Source: HGM13006 sp964514175 (GTDB lineage: Bacteria; Bacillota; Clostridia; Oscillospirales; Oscillospiraceae). From it: 9,143 bases of DNA. Of this stretch, positions 1 to 6,775 are shown in pieces. How positions within the stretch are numbered: position 1 is the stretch's first letter; each line of letters starts with the position of its first letter. A program made the position numbers and the translations under genes. Under the pieces are notes generated by a model. That model was not told where the DNA came from. It worked only from the letters and a program-made list of their open reading frames with translations, and made no database searches. The stretch lies in assembly GCA_964514175.1 (NCBI GenBank), contig CAZEPQ010000079.1, positions 1-9,143 on the forward strand. The letters are read 5' to 3'.

Positions 1-696
1 CATCAGGTGCTTGCCGACAGTGTCGGGAATGCCGCCGATGCCCATCTGGATGGTATCGCCGTCCTCGATGAGGGAAGCGACCATCTCGCCGATCTTGTCT
101 TCCTCGGGAGTGGTGGTAACAGGTCCGATGCAGTACTCAGGAGTGTTGACTTCGTACAGCATGGTGACAGCCTCAACAGGAATGGGCACGGAGCCGTTCA
201 TGTAGGTCAGGTTGGGGTTGACCTCAACGATGATGGTCTTCTTCTGCTCGATGGCGTCCTTGATGGCGTAGTACTCGATGGTCTGGTTCATGCCAACATA
301 CATGTTGCCATTCTCGTCCATGGGAGTAACCTGAGCGGTGAAGATGTTGCAGGGCTTATGACGGTTGACCATACGGTAGTAGTTGGGCAGGTCAACGGGA
401 ATGAAGCTGGCGTTCAGCAACTGATGTGCCTTGCGATAGCTGGGGCCGTAGAAGTAGTTATGGCAGTTGATGTGGCCGTCCATGCCGGGAGTCAGCATGA
501 AGGGATAGCTGCCGATACGGCTCTTGTAGACGATGACGTTGTCAACGCGGTCAGCGATCTCATGGAGACGGCCGAACAGGGTCTCGGGCTCGTTGTAGTT
601 GTTGGAGCACCAGATAACGTCGCCGGACTTGATGAGATTCAGAGCAGCTTCAACGGAGCCCTTCTTCTCTTCATAAATCTTTTTGTAATCAGGCAT
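1..696 (-). CDS. Acetyl-CoA hydrolase/transferase family protein (4-hydroxybutyrate/butyrate-type CoA-transferase), N-terminal part
   Basis: The 232 visible residues match the cytoplasmic class I CoA-transferases that move CoA between acyl-CoA and a free acid such as acetate or butyrate. Reading starts at MPDYKKIYEEKK, an N-terminus typical of the 4-hydroxybutyrate CoA-transferase group. The diagnostic stretch IQMGIGGIPD lies at residues 217-226, a glycine-rich segment near the active site. In this family the catalytic Glu, usually in an HSEM-like motif, follows about 10-20 residues later, so it lies outside the window. Full members are about 430-450 residues, so roughly half is missing because of the window edge, not a mutation. 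The ATG at 694-696 has an AAGAGG-type ribosome site about 8 bases upstream. Arg codons here are only CGT and CGC, and Val GTT and Ala GCT are frequent, suggesting high expression. The family is well supported; the acyl substrate cannot be told. Confidence 0.88.
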   Translation of the reverse strand, partial: MPDYKKIYEEKKGSVEAALNLIKSGDVIWCSNNYNEPETLFGRLHEIADRVDNVIVYKSRIGSYPFMLTPGMDGHINCHNYFYGPSYRKAHQLLNASFIPVDLPNYYRMVNRHKPCNIFTAQVTPMDENGNMYVGMNQTIEYYAIKDAIEQKKTIIVEVNPNLTYMNGSVPIPVEAVTMLYEVNTPEYCIGPVTTTPEEDKIGEMVASLIEDGDTIQMGIGGIPDTVGKHLM

Positions 697-763
697 TGAG
701 CAAACCTCTTTCCGGGGGATTCCCCAAATTTTTCACAGCCATGCACAGCTGCGGCGATTATAA

Positions 764-793
764 TTCAAACAGATTCATTATAGCGGGTTTGAA
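764..793. promoter_or_regulatory. Inverted repeat around the -10 box, possible operator
   Basis: Seven-base arms TTCAAAC (764-770) and GTTTGAA (787-793) are perfect reverse complements separated by 16 bases, and the -10 box (777-782) sits at their centre. A related TTCAA lies at 801-805 inside the -35 box. This position would let a dimeric regulator block RNA polymerase. No regulator gene is visible in the window, and short AT-rich repeats arise by chance, so this is tentative. Confidence 0.3.
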
Positions 794-805
794 CTGAATT
801 TTCAA
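777..805 (-). promoter_or_regulatory. Sigma-A promoter of the CoA-transferase gene
   Basis: On the minus strand there is a -35 box TTGAAA (800-805), a 17-base spacer and a perfect -10 box TATAAT (777-782). Transcription should start near 770, giving a leader of about 75 bases. This is one of the strongest promoters in the window, in keeping with the high-expression codon use of the gene. Confidence 0.8.
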
Positions 806-879
806 TATAAATTCTACTGAAAAGATAGAAAACTGTACCCTCAGGGTTTATGCAGATTATATAACGGCTTATATTTTCG

Positions 880-2055
880 TTATTCGCTGATTTTCCGTCT
901 GCGGAACGCGGGAATGCTGGCCAGGATCAGAAGGACAGAGACTGCCACCACCACGATAAAGCTCACATTGTAGCCCACATTGTCGATCATGGCACCCCAA
1001 AAAGCAGCACCCAGGCCAATGGCGGCATCAAAGGCAAAATAGAAGGTGGCGTTGGCAGCGCCCCGGCGGTCTGCGGGAGCATTGCGAACTGCCTCGGAGC
1101 CCAGCACCATCCACACTATGCCGTGGGAAAGACCGTGCAGGGCACCGCAGACCATAAAGCCCATGAAGGAATCCACCACAGGCAGCAACAGGCACAGGGC
1201 AATGAGGGCGAAAATGCCAGGAATCAGGAACCACAGAGTATGAAGCCGGTTCATAAGGCCGGAAAGCAGCAGCCGCACCGCCACGATCACGACAGAGGCC
1301 ACCACGAAGAAGCTGCCTGCCACCGCGGAGGAATAGCCCCGGGAGACGATGTACAGAGTGGCAAAGCACATGGGCAGACTGGTAAGGAACAGGAACAGGC
1401 CCTCAAACAGAGCGGGAATAATTGCTGTCTTTTCAAAGAAACCGCCGGAGGACTTTTCCTCAGCCTGAGGCTTTTGGTATCCGGGGGCCTTCTCGTAACG
1501 AATAGCAAGGGTCAGCACCAGGGCCAGCGCACAAACGGCTGCCACAGCCAACAGGGAATTCTGATTGCCCAGGGCCACCGTCACAACAGAAGCCAGTGCG
1601 GGACCAAAAGCGCTGGCTACAGACTGGCTCATGCCGAAATAACCGATGCCCTCCGCCATCCGGTCCGCGGGGATCACGTCGGTGGAGGCGGTATTATTGG
1701 CGGTGGATGCGGCGGAGTAGCCCACACCCATGAGGATACGGCAAATGGTCAGAGCCAGAATGGTAGGGACCAATCCGCTGATGAGACAGCCGATGCAGAA
1801 CAGGCCGCTGCCCAGTGCCATCATAATTCGCCGTCCGGTGCGGTCCGTGAGAACGCCGTTGATGGGACGGCTGGCACAGGCGGACACAGTGTAAACGGTG
1901 GTCATAAGTCCTGCCGTGGCGGCGGTACTTTTCAGCGTTTCCGTCACATACAGGGGAATAATAACGTTGAGCATGTTCATGGCGGTACAGATGGCTACAG
2001 AAAAAATAAAGAGCAGAACAAAGCTGCCGGAAATCATTTTTTGCTTCTGGTTCAT
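880..2055 (-). CDS. Major facilitator superfamily (MFS) transporter
   Basis: A 391-residue inner-membrane protein, the usual size for a 12-helix MFS carrier. Hydrophobic segments lie at about residues 12-36, 44-65, 77-97, 99-120, 139-160, 165-186, then 211-236, 243-267, 273-293, 296-318, 332-355 and 361-383. A charged cytoplasmic loop at about 187-210 splits the two halves. MFS motif A appears between helices 2 and 3 as GVLTDRTGRR (67-76). The segment RMAEGIGYFGMSQS (132-145) and its C-terminal counterpart DRRGAANATFYF (329-340) resemble drug/metabolite exporters of the MFS_1 type. The substrate is unknown; efflux is an inference from family resemblance. The gene is transcribed alone or reads on into the CoA-transferase gene. 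The protein is complete, with no frameshift. The start is the ATG at 2053-2055, 8 bases after GGAGG; an upstream in-frame GTG at 2062-2064 overlaps that ribosome site and is unlikely. Confidence 0.9.
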   Translation of the reverse strand: MNQKQKMISGSFVLLFIFSVAICTAMNMLNVIIPLYVTETLKSTAATAGLMTTVYTVSACASRPINGVLTDRTGRRIMMALGSGLFCIGCLISGLVPTILALTICRILMGVGYSAASTANNTASTDVIPADRMAEGIGYFGMSQSVASAFGPALASVVTVALGNQNSLLAVAAVCALALVLTLAIRYEKAPGYQKPQAEEKSSGGFFEKTAIIPALFEGLFLFLTSLPMCFATLYIVSRGYSSAVAGSFFVVASVVIVAVRLLLSGLMNRLHTLWFLIPGIFALIALCLLLPVVDSFMGFMVCGALHGLSHGIVWMVLGSEAVRNAPADRRGAANATFYFAFDAAIGLGAAFWGAMIDNVGYNVSFIVVVAVSVLLILASIPAFRRRKISE

Positions 2056-2063
2056 AAAAATCA

Positions 2064-2068
2064 CCTCC
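2064..2068 (-). promoter_or_regulatory. Ribosome binding site that fixes the MFS start
   Basis: GGAGG on the minus strand lies 8 bases before the ATG at 2053-2055. The in-frame GTG at 2062-2064 is formed partly by the last G of this site, so it cannot be served by it. This chooses the 391-residue product over a 394-residue one. Confidence 0.8.
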
Positions 2069-2073
2069 GGGGT

Positions 2074-2102
2074 ATTATAGCAGACAAAGTGGAAAGTTGG
2101 AA
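2074..2102 (-). promoter_or_regulatory. Possible extended -10 promoter for the MFS gene
   Basis: On the minus strand a perfect TATAAT (2074-2079) is preceded by TGC, an extended -10 element. The -35 position, 17 bases further up, holds TTCCAA (2097-2102), a poor match. The start site would fall near 2067, at or inside the GGAGG, leaving a leader of only about 12 bases. That tight spacing lowers confidence. Confidence 0.45.
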
Positions 2103-2126
2103 CAGTAAAAATGGATTTTTTGTGAG

Positions 2127-2160
2127 CACAGGCCCCACCTCCCAGGAGGCGGGGCCTGTG
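2127..2160 (-). terminator. Strong stem-loop after the ABC operon, probable terminator-like element
   Basis: Arms at 2127-2142 and 2145-2160 form a 16-pair GC-rich stem with a nominal two-base loop. The single imperfection (2137 against 2150) is an A-C mismatch on the plus strand but a G-U wobble in minus-strand RNA, so the fold favours the ABC operon transcript. It begins 3 bases after the stop codon of the downstream ABC gene. No U-run follows directly; the nearest T-run on the minus strand comes about 16 bases later. It may be an imperfect intrinsic terminator or an RNA 3'-end stabiliser separating the ABC operon from the MFS gene. Confidence 0.65.
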
Positions 2161-2163
2161 AAA

Positions 2164-3900
2164 TCAACGTTCTCTGAGCTGTAGATCATACAGTTTTTTG
2201 TAGATGCCGTTCTGTTGCAAAAGTTCCTGATGGGTGCCCTGCTCCCGCAGCTTGCCTTTATGCATGACCATGATCTTGTCCGCATGCTGAATGGTGGAAA
2301 GGCGATGGGCCACCACAATGGTGGTGCGGCCTGCCATAAGCCGATTCATGGCATCCTGGATCAGGGTCTCTGTCTCGGTGTCGATGTTGGCGGTGGCCTC
2401 GTCCATTACCAGGATGGCAGGATCAAAGGCCAGGGTCCGGGCAAAGGAAAGCAATTGCCGCTGACCTGCGGACAGGGTGGAGCCACGCTCGGTGACGGCT
2501 TCTTCGTAGCCATGCTCCAGATTGCGGATGAACTGGTCCGCATTGACGAATTTTGCCGCCGCTTCAATGTCAGCGTCGGAAATCTCCTGATTGCCCAGCC
2601 GAATGTTACCCTTAATATCGCCGGTGAACAGAAATACATCCTGCTGCACCTGACCCACGGCCCGACGGAGACTGTCCTTGTCCAGTTCCTTGATGTCGAT
2701 GCCGTCAATGGTGATGCGGCCCTTCTGAATGTCGTAGTACCGACCGATGAGATTGAGGATGGAGCTTTTACCAGCGCCGGTGGCACCCACAAAGGCCACC
2801 GTCTGGCCCGGTTCAATGGTAAAGCTCACGTCCCGCAGAACCCATTCCTCTCCATCGTAGGAGAACCATACGTTCTCAAACACGATGCGGCCCTTGGGCT
2901 CCTCCAGCCCCTTGGGATCTTCGGGATTTTTGATAGCGGGATCCTCGTCCAGCAGGGCAAAGATCTTCTCGCCTGCCGCCATAGCGGACTGGAGGGTGCT
3001 GAACTGGTCCGACAGGGACTGAATGGGCTCGTAGAAGGACTGAACGTAGCTGGAGAAAATGTACAGCGTGCCGATGGTCAGTGTGCCCTCCAGTACCAGA
3101 TAGCCGCCCAGACCCAGCACCAGTGCCAGGGTCACAATGCTGATCCAGTAGATCAGGGGGCGGAATGTACCATAGACCACGATCTCACGGAAATTGGCCT
3201 GAAACAGATCCTCCGAACGCTGAGAAAATTCCAAATTCTTTTCCTTTTCCCGATGGAAGGCCTGAATCAGCTTCATGGCGGAGATGTTTTCCGACAGATA
3301 GGTGTTCAGAGCGGAGACCTTGGTGCGGGTGATACGGTGGGTGGAACGGTAGAGCTTGGTGAATACCCGGGTCAGGAATACCACCAGGGGCACCAGGACA
3401 AAGGCAATCAGCGCCAGCCGCCATTCCAGCACCAGCATGACGATGGAAATACCCAAAATCTTTACGATATTTTTCACCATGCTCACCAGGACGGAGGAAA
3501 ACAGCTCATTGAGGGTCTCCACATCGTTGGTGACACGGGTGACAATACGACCCACAGGGGTAATGTCAAAAAAGCGGAGAGACAGCTTGTGGACATGGGC
3601 GAAGATCTCGTTCCGAAGCCGGAAGATGATGTCCTGTCCCAGCTTTTGCAGCATCCAGGTCTGGGCAGCGTTGCAGACAGTGCCCAGGATAAGAATGCCG
3701 ATATAGATCAAAAACATGCGGACAATGACAGAAAATACGCTGCCCATGGTGATCTCGTCCATGGTGCTGCCGATGATAACGGGACGGATCAGGTCACTGC
3801 AGGTGGAAACCAGCACCATCAGCAGTACCACCAGCATGGTCCTGACGTGGGGCCTTAAATATCCCATAAGTCGGCGGAAAACACCCTGTTTATTCTGCAT
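2164..3900 (-). CDS. ABC exporter half-transporter (membrane domain plus ATPase), catalytic subunit of a heterodimer
   Basis: A 578-residue type IV ABC exporter subunit with six membrane helices (about residues 21-300) fused to an ATPase domain (about 338-570). Motifs are Walker A GATGAGKSS (372-380), Q-loop Gln420, signature LSAGQ (476-480), Walker B ILVMDE (496-501) with catalytic Glu501, and switch His532 in VVAHRLST. The second Gly of the signature is replaced by Ala. It resembles the YheH/LmrD/BmrD/TM288 group, which pairs with a second subunit to export drugs or lipids; the substrate here is unknown. The start is the ATG at 3898-3900, with AAGGAGG 9 bases upstream and inside the end of the preceding gene. 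The genes overlap by 11 bases, so translation is probably coupled. A longer reading frame runs upstream to 4068, but it only overlaps the neighbour's coding sequence and adds nothing like this family. Confidence 0.93.
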   Translation of the reverse strand: MQNKQGVFRRLMGYLRPHVRTMLVVLLMVLVSTCSDLIRPVIIGSTMDEITMGSVFSVIVRMFLIYIGILILGTVCNAAQTWMLQKLGQDIIFRLRNEIFAHVHKLSLRFFDITPVGRIVTRVTNDVETLNELFSSVLVSMVKNIVKILGISIVMLVLEWRLALIAFVLVPLVVFLTRVFTKLYRSTHRITRTKVSALNTYLSENISAMKLIQAFHREKEKNLEFSQRSEDLFQANFREIVVYGTFRPLIYWISIVTLALVLGLGGYLVLEGTLTIGTLYIFSSYVQSFYEPIQSLSDQFSTLQSAMAAGEKIFALLDEDPAIKNPEDPKGLEEPKGRIVFENVWFSYDGEEWVLRDVSFTIEPGQTVAFVGATGAGKSSILNLIGRYYDIQKGRITIDGIDIKELDKDSLRRAVGQVQQDVFLFTGDIKGNIRLGNQEISDADIEAAAKFVNADQFIRNLEHGYEEAVTERGSTLSAGQRQLLSFARTLAFDPAILVMDEATANIDTETETLIQDAMNRLMAGRTTIVVAHRLSTIQHADKIMVMHKGKLREQGTHQELLQQNGIYKKLYDLQLRER

Positions 3901-5788
3901 CACGGAGCGCCTCCTTTTCTGCCTGGAGCTGAAGCTCCAACTGCTGCTGCTGATAAAGTCGAGCGTAAAGGCCGTTCTTTTCCAGCAGACTGTCGTGGCT
4001 GCCGCACTCAGCACAAATGCCGTCCTCAAGCATAATGATCTGGTCGGCATACTGCACGGTAGAGACACGGTGGGCGATCAAAATGGTGGTCTTGCCCTTC
4101 CGCAGCTCCTTGAGGCCTGTCAGAATTCGTTCCTCTGTGTCGGTATCCACGGCGGAAAGAGCGTCGTCCAGAATGAGAATTTCCGCGTCCTTCATCAGGG
4201 CACGGGCAATGGATGAGCGCTGCTTCTGTCCGCCGGACAGGGTCACACCCCGTTCCCCCACCACAGTGGCATACTGCTTGGGGAAATCCATAATATTATC
4301 GTGGATGTCAGCGGTTTTGGCGGCATCCATAACGGCGTCCAGGTCGTCCCAAAGCAGGTCCGTCTGGCTCTCCCGCTCCTGCATCTCCTTCTCCACCCAC
4401 TGCTCCGCGGCTTCGGTCTGGCGAATGAAGATCTTGGTCTTTTTCTGCTCCATGGAGGGCATTTTATCGGCGGTGCGGGTGCCGAAGGCAATGTTGCTTT
4501 GCAGGGTGTCGGAGAACAGCAGGTTTTCCTGGGGCACATAGGCGATACTTTCTCGAAGCACGGCCAGGGGGATACTGCGGATGTCCTTTCCACCAATGGT
4601 GATCTGTCCGGGCTCCACGTTGTACATTCTGGTCAGCAGAGAGGCCAGGGTGCTCTTGCCGCAGCCGGTACGACCCAGGACGCCCACGGTGGCACCTGCG
4701 GGAATTTTGGTAGAAAAGCCGGAGAACACCTCCGGGGTGGATTCGGTGTAGCGGAAGTGGAGATCGGAAAAGGCAATGGAGCCGTCGATGCTTTCAATGC
4801 TGTGGTCGGTGTACTCGTCGTCGGTGATCTCCGCCTGTTCCCGGAACATGCTCTTCACTCGCTTCCAAGAGGCCAGCCCCTGGGATACCATGGTGATGGA
4901 CTCGCCGGCCGCCAGCATGGGCCACACTAACGTGGTGACATAGGAATTAAAGGCCACAAATTTGCCCAGGGTGATCTTTCCCTGAATCACCAGATAGCCA
5001 CCATACAGCAGGGTCATCGCCATGGCAAGGCCCACCAGCCCGTCCAGCAGGGGCATGAAAATGGCCCGAAGCTTTACCACCTTTAGGTTGGCGTCCCGGG
5101 TCTCCCGGCTTCTGCGACGGAAGGCTTCCATCTCTTTTTCTTCCTGGAGGAAGGCCTTAATGATGCGGACGCCGGAAATGCTCTCCTGTGCCCGGTCAGA
5201 AAGACGGGCAAACGCCTCCTGCTTTTTCTCGTACCGCCGGCTCATGGCTTTGCCGTAGTAGCTGCCGCCCAGCAGGATCACCAGCAGCGGCACCAGAGCC
5301 AACAGGGTCAGCTTCAGATCCACATAGAAGATCATCTTGCAGACCACCATCACCGTCAGAACCACCGCATCGAAGGTAGTGAGGATGCCGGGGCCCACCG
5401 CCATACGAATGGCATCCATATCATTGGTGAAATAGGCCATAAGATCGCCGGTTTTATGATGCTGATAGAAGTTGTTGGACAGGGTGGTGAGATGGCTGTA
5501 CAGATCCTCACGGAGATCCCGTTCCACACGCCGGGAGGCTCCAAACATGAGCACACGCCAGCCAAAGCGCATCAGAGCAACCACCGATGCAATGGCCACG
5601 ATAAGCAGCACATCTGTCAGCAGCATTTTTGCAGTAAATCCGCCTGCGGTCAGACCGTCGGTGATCTGTCCGGTGAGCTGGGGAATGTAGAGCTCCAGGA
5701 AATCCACCGCCAACAGACAGGCAAGACCTCCCACATACTGTCCGGTGTATTTTTTGATATACCCGGGCAGCGTCGGCCCTTTGTTCAT
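3890..5788 (-). CDS. ABC exporter half-transporter (membrane domain plus degenerate ATPase site), partner subunit
   Basis: A 632-residue ABC exporter subunit. Six membrane helices span about residues 15-300 and the ATPase domain about 336-615. Motifs are Walker A GRTGCGKST (372-380), Q-loop Gln420 in AYVPQEN, signature LSGGQ (517-521), Walker B ILILDD (537-542) and switch His573 in IAHRVST. The usual catalytic Glu after Walker B is Asp542, the hallmark of the degenerate-site subunit in heterodimers such as TM287/288, LmrCD and BmrCD. The protein is about 50 residues longer than usual. Most of the excess is a charged, probably helical insertion at about 437-480, between Q-loop and signature, and there is a Gln/Glu-rich C-terminal tail (613-632). 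The start is the ATG at 5786-5788, with AAAGGAG 9 bases upstream. It is the first gene of a two-gene operon with the 2164-3900 gene. Substrate unknown. Confidence 0.93.
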   Translation of the reverse strand: MNKGPTLPGYIKKYTGQYVGGLACLLAVDFLELYIPQLTGQITDGLTAGGFTAKMLLTDVLLIVAIASVVALMRFGWRVLMFGASRRVERDLREDLYSHLTTLSNNFYQHHKTGDLMAYFTNDMDAIRMAVGPGILTTFDAVVLTVMVVCKMIFYVDLKLTLLALVPLLVILLGGSYYGKAMSRRYEKKQEAFARLSDRAQESISGVRIIKAFLQEEKEMEAFRRRSRETRDANLKVVKLRAIFMPLLDGLVGLAMAMTLLYGGYLVIQGKITLGKFVAFNSYVTTLVWPMLAAGESITMVSQGLASWKRVKSMFREQAEITDDEYTDHSIESIDGSIAFSDLHFRYTESTPEVFSGFSTKIPAGATVGVLGRTGCGKSTLASLLTRMYNVEPGQITIGGKDIRSIPLAVLRESIAYVPQENLLFSDTLQSNIAFGTRTADKMPSMEQKKTKIFIRQTEAAEQWVEKEMQERESQTDLLWDDLDAVMDAAKTADIHDNIMDFPKQYATVVGERGVTLSGGQKQRSSIARALMKDAEILILDDALSAVDTDTEERILTGLKELRKGKTTILIAHRVSTVQYADQIIMLEDGICAECGSHDSLLEKNGLYARLYQQQQLELQLQAEKEALRDAE

Positions 5789-5826
5789 ATGCGAAAACTC
5801 CTTTCGGGGAAATGTCCATAGTCTAC

Positions 5827-5855
5827 ATTTTAGCATCGGCAGGGCGGATTTACAA
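5827..5855 (-). promoter_or_regulatory. Promoter of the ABC exporter operon
   Basis: On the minus strand there is a -35 box TTGTAA (5850-5855), a 17-base spacer and a -10 box TAAAAT (5827-5832) preceded by TGC (extended -10). The start site would be near 5820, giving a leader of about 32 bases before the ATG at 5788. No attenuator or riboswitch fits in so short a leader. Confidence 0.7.
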
Positions 5856-5896
5856 GCAGTTTGTAGTTTAATCCCAGCCCGGAAAAAGCGGTTGTC

Positions 5897-5923
5897 TCGT
5901 TCGGTGCAAAAAGCGCCGGACGG
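5897..5923 (+). repeat. Stem-loop in the divergent intergenic region
   Basis: Arms at 5899-5907 and 5913-5921 pair over 9 positions around an AAAAA loop, and 5897-5898 with 5922-5923 extend the stem to 11. All three non-Watson-Crick pairs are G-T on the plus strand, so the fold is stable only in plus-strand RNA. It lies between the two promoters, upstream of the proB -35 box, so a proB transcript would not include it. Its role is unknown. Confidence 0.3.
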
Positions 5924-5942
5924 ACATGGGCTTAGAAAGTAA

Positions 5943-5971
5943 TTGACACTTTTATGATTTAATGAGATAAT
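5943..5971 (+). promoter_or_regulatory. Sigma-A promoter of proBA
   Basis: A perfect -35 box TTGACA (5943-5948), a 17-base spacer and a -10 box GATAAT (5966-5971, five of six). Transcription should begin near 5978, leaving about 26 bases before the proB ATG. That is far too short for a T-box leader, the device that controls proline genes in some Firmicutes. Confidence 0.82.
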
Positions 5972-6003
5972 AATTTTCAACACATCAAAAGGCAGGTACA
6001 TCT

Positions 6004-6774
6004 ATGCGAATCTGTATCAAAGTGGGCACCTCCACCCTGGCCCACGCCACAGGACACATGAATATTCGGCAGGTGGAAAAGCTCTGCAAGGTCCTCAGTG
6101 ACCTGAAAAACGCGGGCCATGAGATCATTTTGGTATCCTCCGGTGCCATCGGCATGGGCGTGGGCAAGCTGGGACTGAAGCAGCGGCCCAGCGACATCCC
6201 CATGCGTCAGGCCGCCGCCGCAGTGGGCCAGTGCGAGCTGATGTATGTATATGACAAATCCTTTGGGGAATACAATCACACCGTGGCCCAGATGCTTTTG
6301 ACCGGGGACGATTTTGACCATCCCCAGCGGCTTCAGAACTTCCACAATGCCCTGGCACGGCTGCTGGAGCTGAACTGCCTGCCCATCATCAACGAAAACG
6401 ACACCGTAGCCACAGAGGAATTGGGCATCGGCGACAACGACACCCTGGGCGCTCTGGTGGCAGTCAACGCCGGAGCGGAGCTGCTGGTGCTGCTTTCTGA
6501 TATCGACGGACTGTATACCGCCGATCCACGGAAAAATCCGGACGCGCAGCTCATTGATGTGGTGCCGGAGATCACGCCGGAAATTCTGGCCCTGGCGGAA
6601 GGCAAGGGATCGGAACTGGCCACAGGGGGCATGTCCACCAAGCTCTCCGCCGCAAAGATCGCCACGGAAAAGGGCTGCGATATGATCATCGCCAACGGCA
6701 AGCACCCGGAGGTCCTCTATGACATCCTGGAGGGTAAAAAGGTGGGCACCCGATTCCTGGGAAAGGAGCTTTGA
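6004..6774 (+). CDS. proB: Glutamate 5-kinase (short form, no PUA domain)
   Basis: This cytoplasmic enzyme phosphorylates the gamma-carboxyl of L-glutamate with ATP, the first and usually feedback-controlled step of proline synthesis. The 256 residues form a single amino acid kinase domain. Visible motifs are KVGTST (6-11) at the ATP site, SSGAIGMG (45-52), PIINENDTV (127-135) and GDNDTLGA (143-150) for glutamate binding, LLSDIDGLY (163-171), and ATGGMSTK (206-213) near the phosphates. The enzyme of Escherichia coli is about 367 residues because of a C-terminal PUA domain; that domain is absent here, as in other short ProB forms. The reading frame ends cleanly and runs straight into proA, so this is not a truncation. 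The ATG at 6004 follows a weak ribosome site (AGG, 7 bases upstream). The product, an unstable acyl phosphate, is handed to ProA. Confidence 0.95.
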   Translation: MRICIKVGTSTLAHATGHMNIRQVEKLCKVLSDLKNAGHEIILVSSGAIGMGVGKLGLKQRPSDIPMRQAAAAVGQCELMYVYDKSFGEYNHTVAQMLLTGDDFDHPQRLQNFHNALARLLELNCLPIINENDTVATEELGIGDNDTLGALVAVNAGAELLVLLSDIDGLYTADPRKNPDAQLIDVVPEITPEILALAEGKGSELATGGMSTKLSAAKIATEKGCDMIIANGKHPEVLYDILEGKKVGTRFLGKEL

Positions 6775-6775
6775 T

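Larger units (their letters stand above)
697..879. other. Intergenic region between MFS gene and CoA-transferase gene
   Basis: This AT-rich stretch holds the CoA-transferase promoter and leader. I see no convincing terminator after the MFS gene. The only structures are ATAACG/CGTTAT (861-866 with 878-883, overlapping the MFS stop codon) and a four-pair ACCC/GGGT stem, both too weak and without a U-run. Read-through from the MFS gene into the CoA-transferase gene is therefore possible. No small ORF with a ribosome site was seen. Confidence 0.6.

Noticed and set aside
7..699. A 230-codon plus-strand frame at the left edge
   Set aside because: It mirrors the CoA-transferase coding sequence, which has the family motif, a start codon with a ribosome site, and a promoter.
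757..762. A second TATAAT on the minus strand before the CoA-transferase gene
   Set aside because: There is no acceptable -35 box at 16-18 bases and a better promoter lies just upstream.
861..883. Inverted repeat ATAACG/CGTTAT as a terminator of the MFS gene
   Set aside because: The stem is only six AT-rich pairs with an 11-base loop, overlaps the stop codon and has no U-run.
1123..2184. A 353-codon open frame on the plus strand opposite the MFS gene
   Set aside because: It is antisense to a clear 12-helix transporter, its His/Gly/Gln-rich translation resembles no family, and it has no ribosome site.
2215..3858. A 547-codon open frame on the plus strand opposite the downstream ABC gene
   Set aside because: It is wholly antisense to a gene with complete ABC motifs, its translation is low-complexity His/Gln/Gly-rich, and such long frames arise from the codon bias of GC-rich genes.
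3901..4068. Upstream extension of the downstream ABC gene to a start at 4068
   Set aside because: The extra 56 residues lie within the neighbouring ABC gene in another frame, lack family similarity, and the ATG at 3900 has an AAGGAGG site at the right distance.
5978..6003. T-box or riboswitch before proB
   Set aside because: The predicted leader is only about 26 bases, far too short for either.
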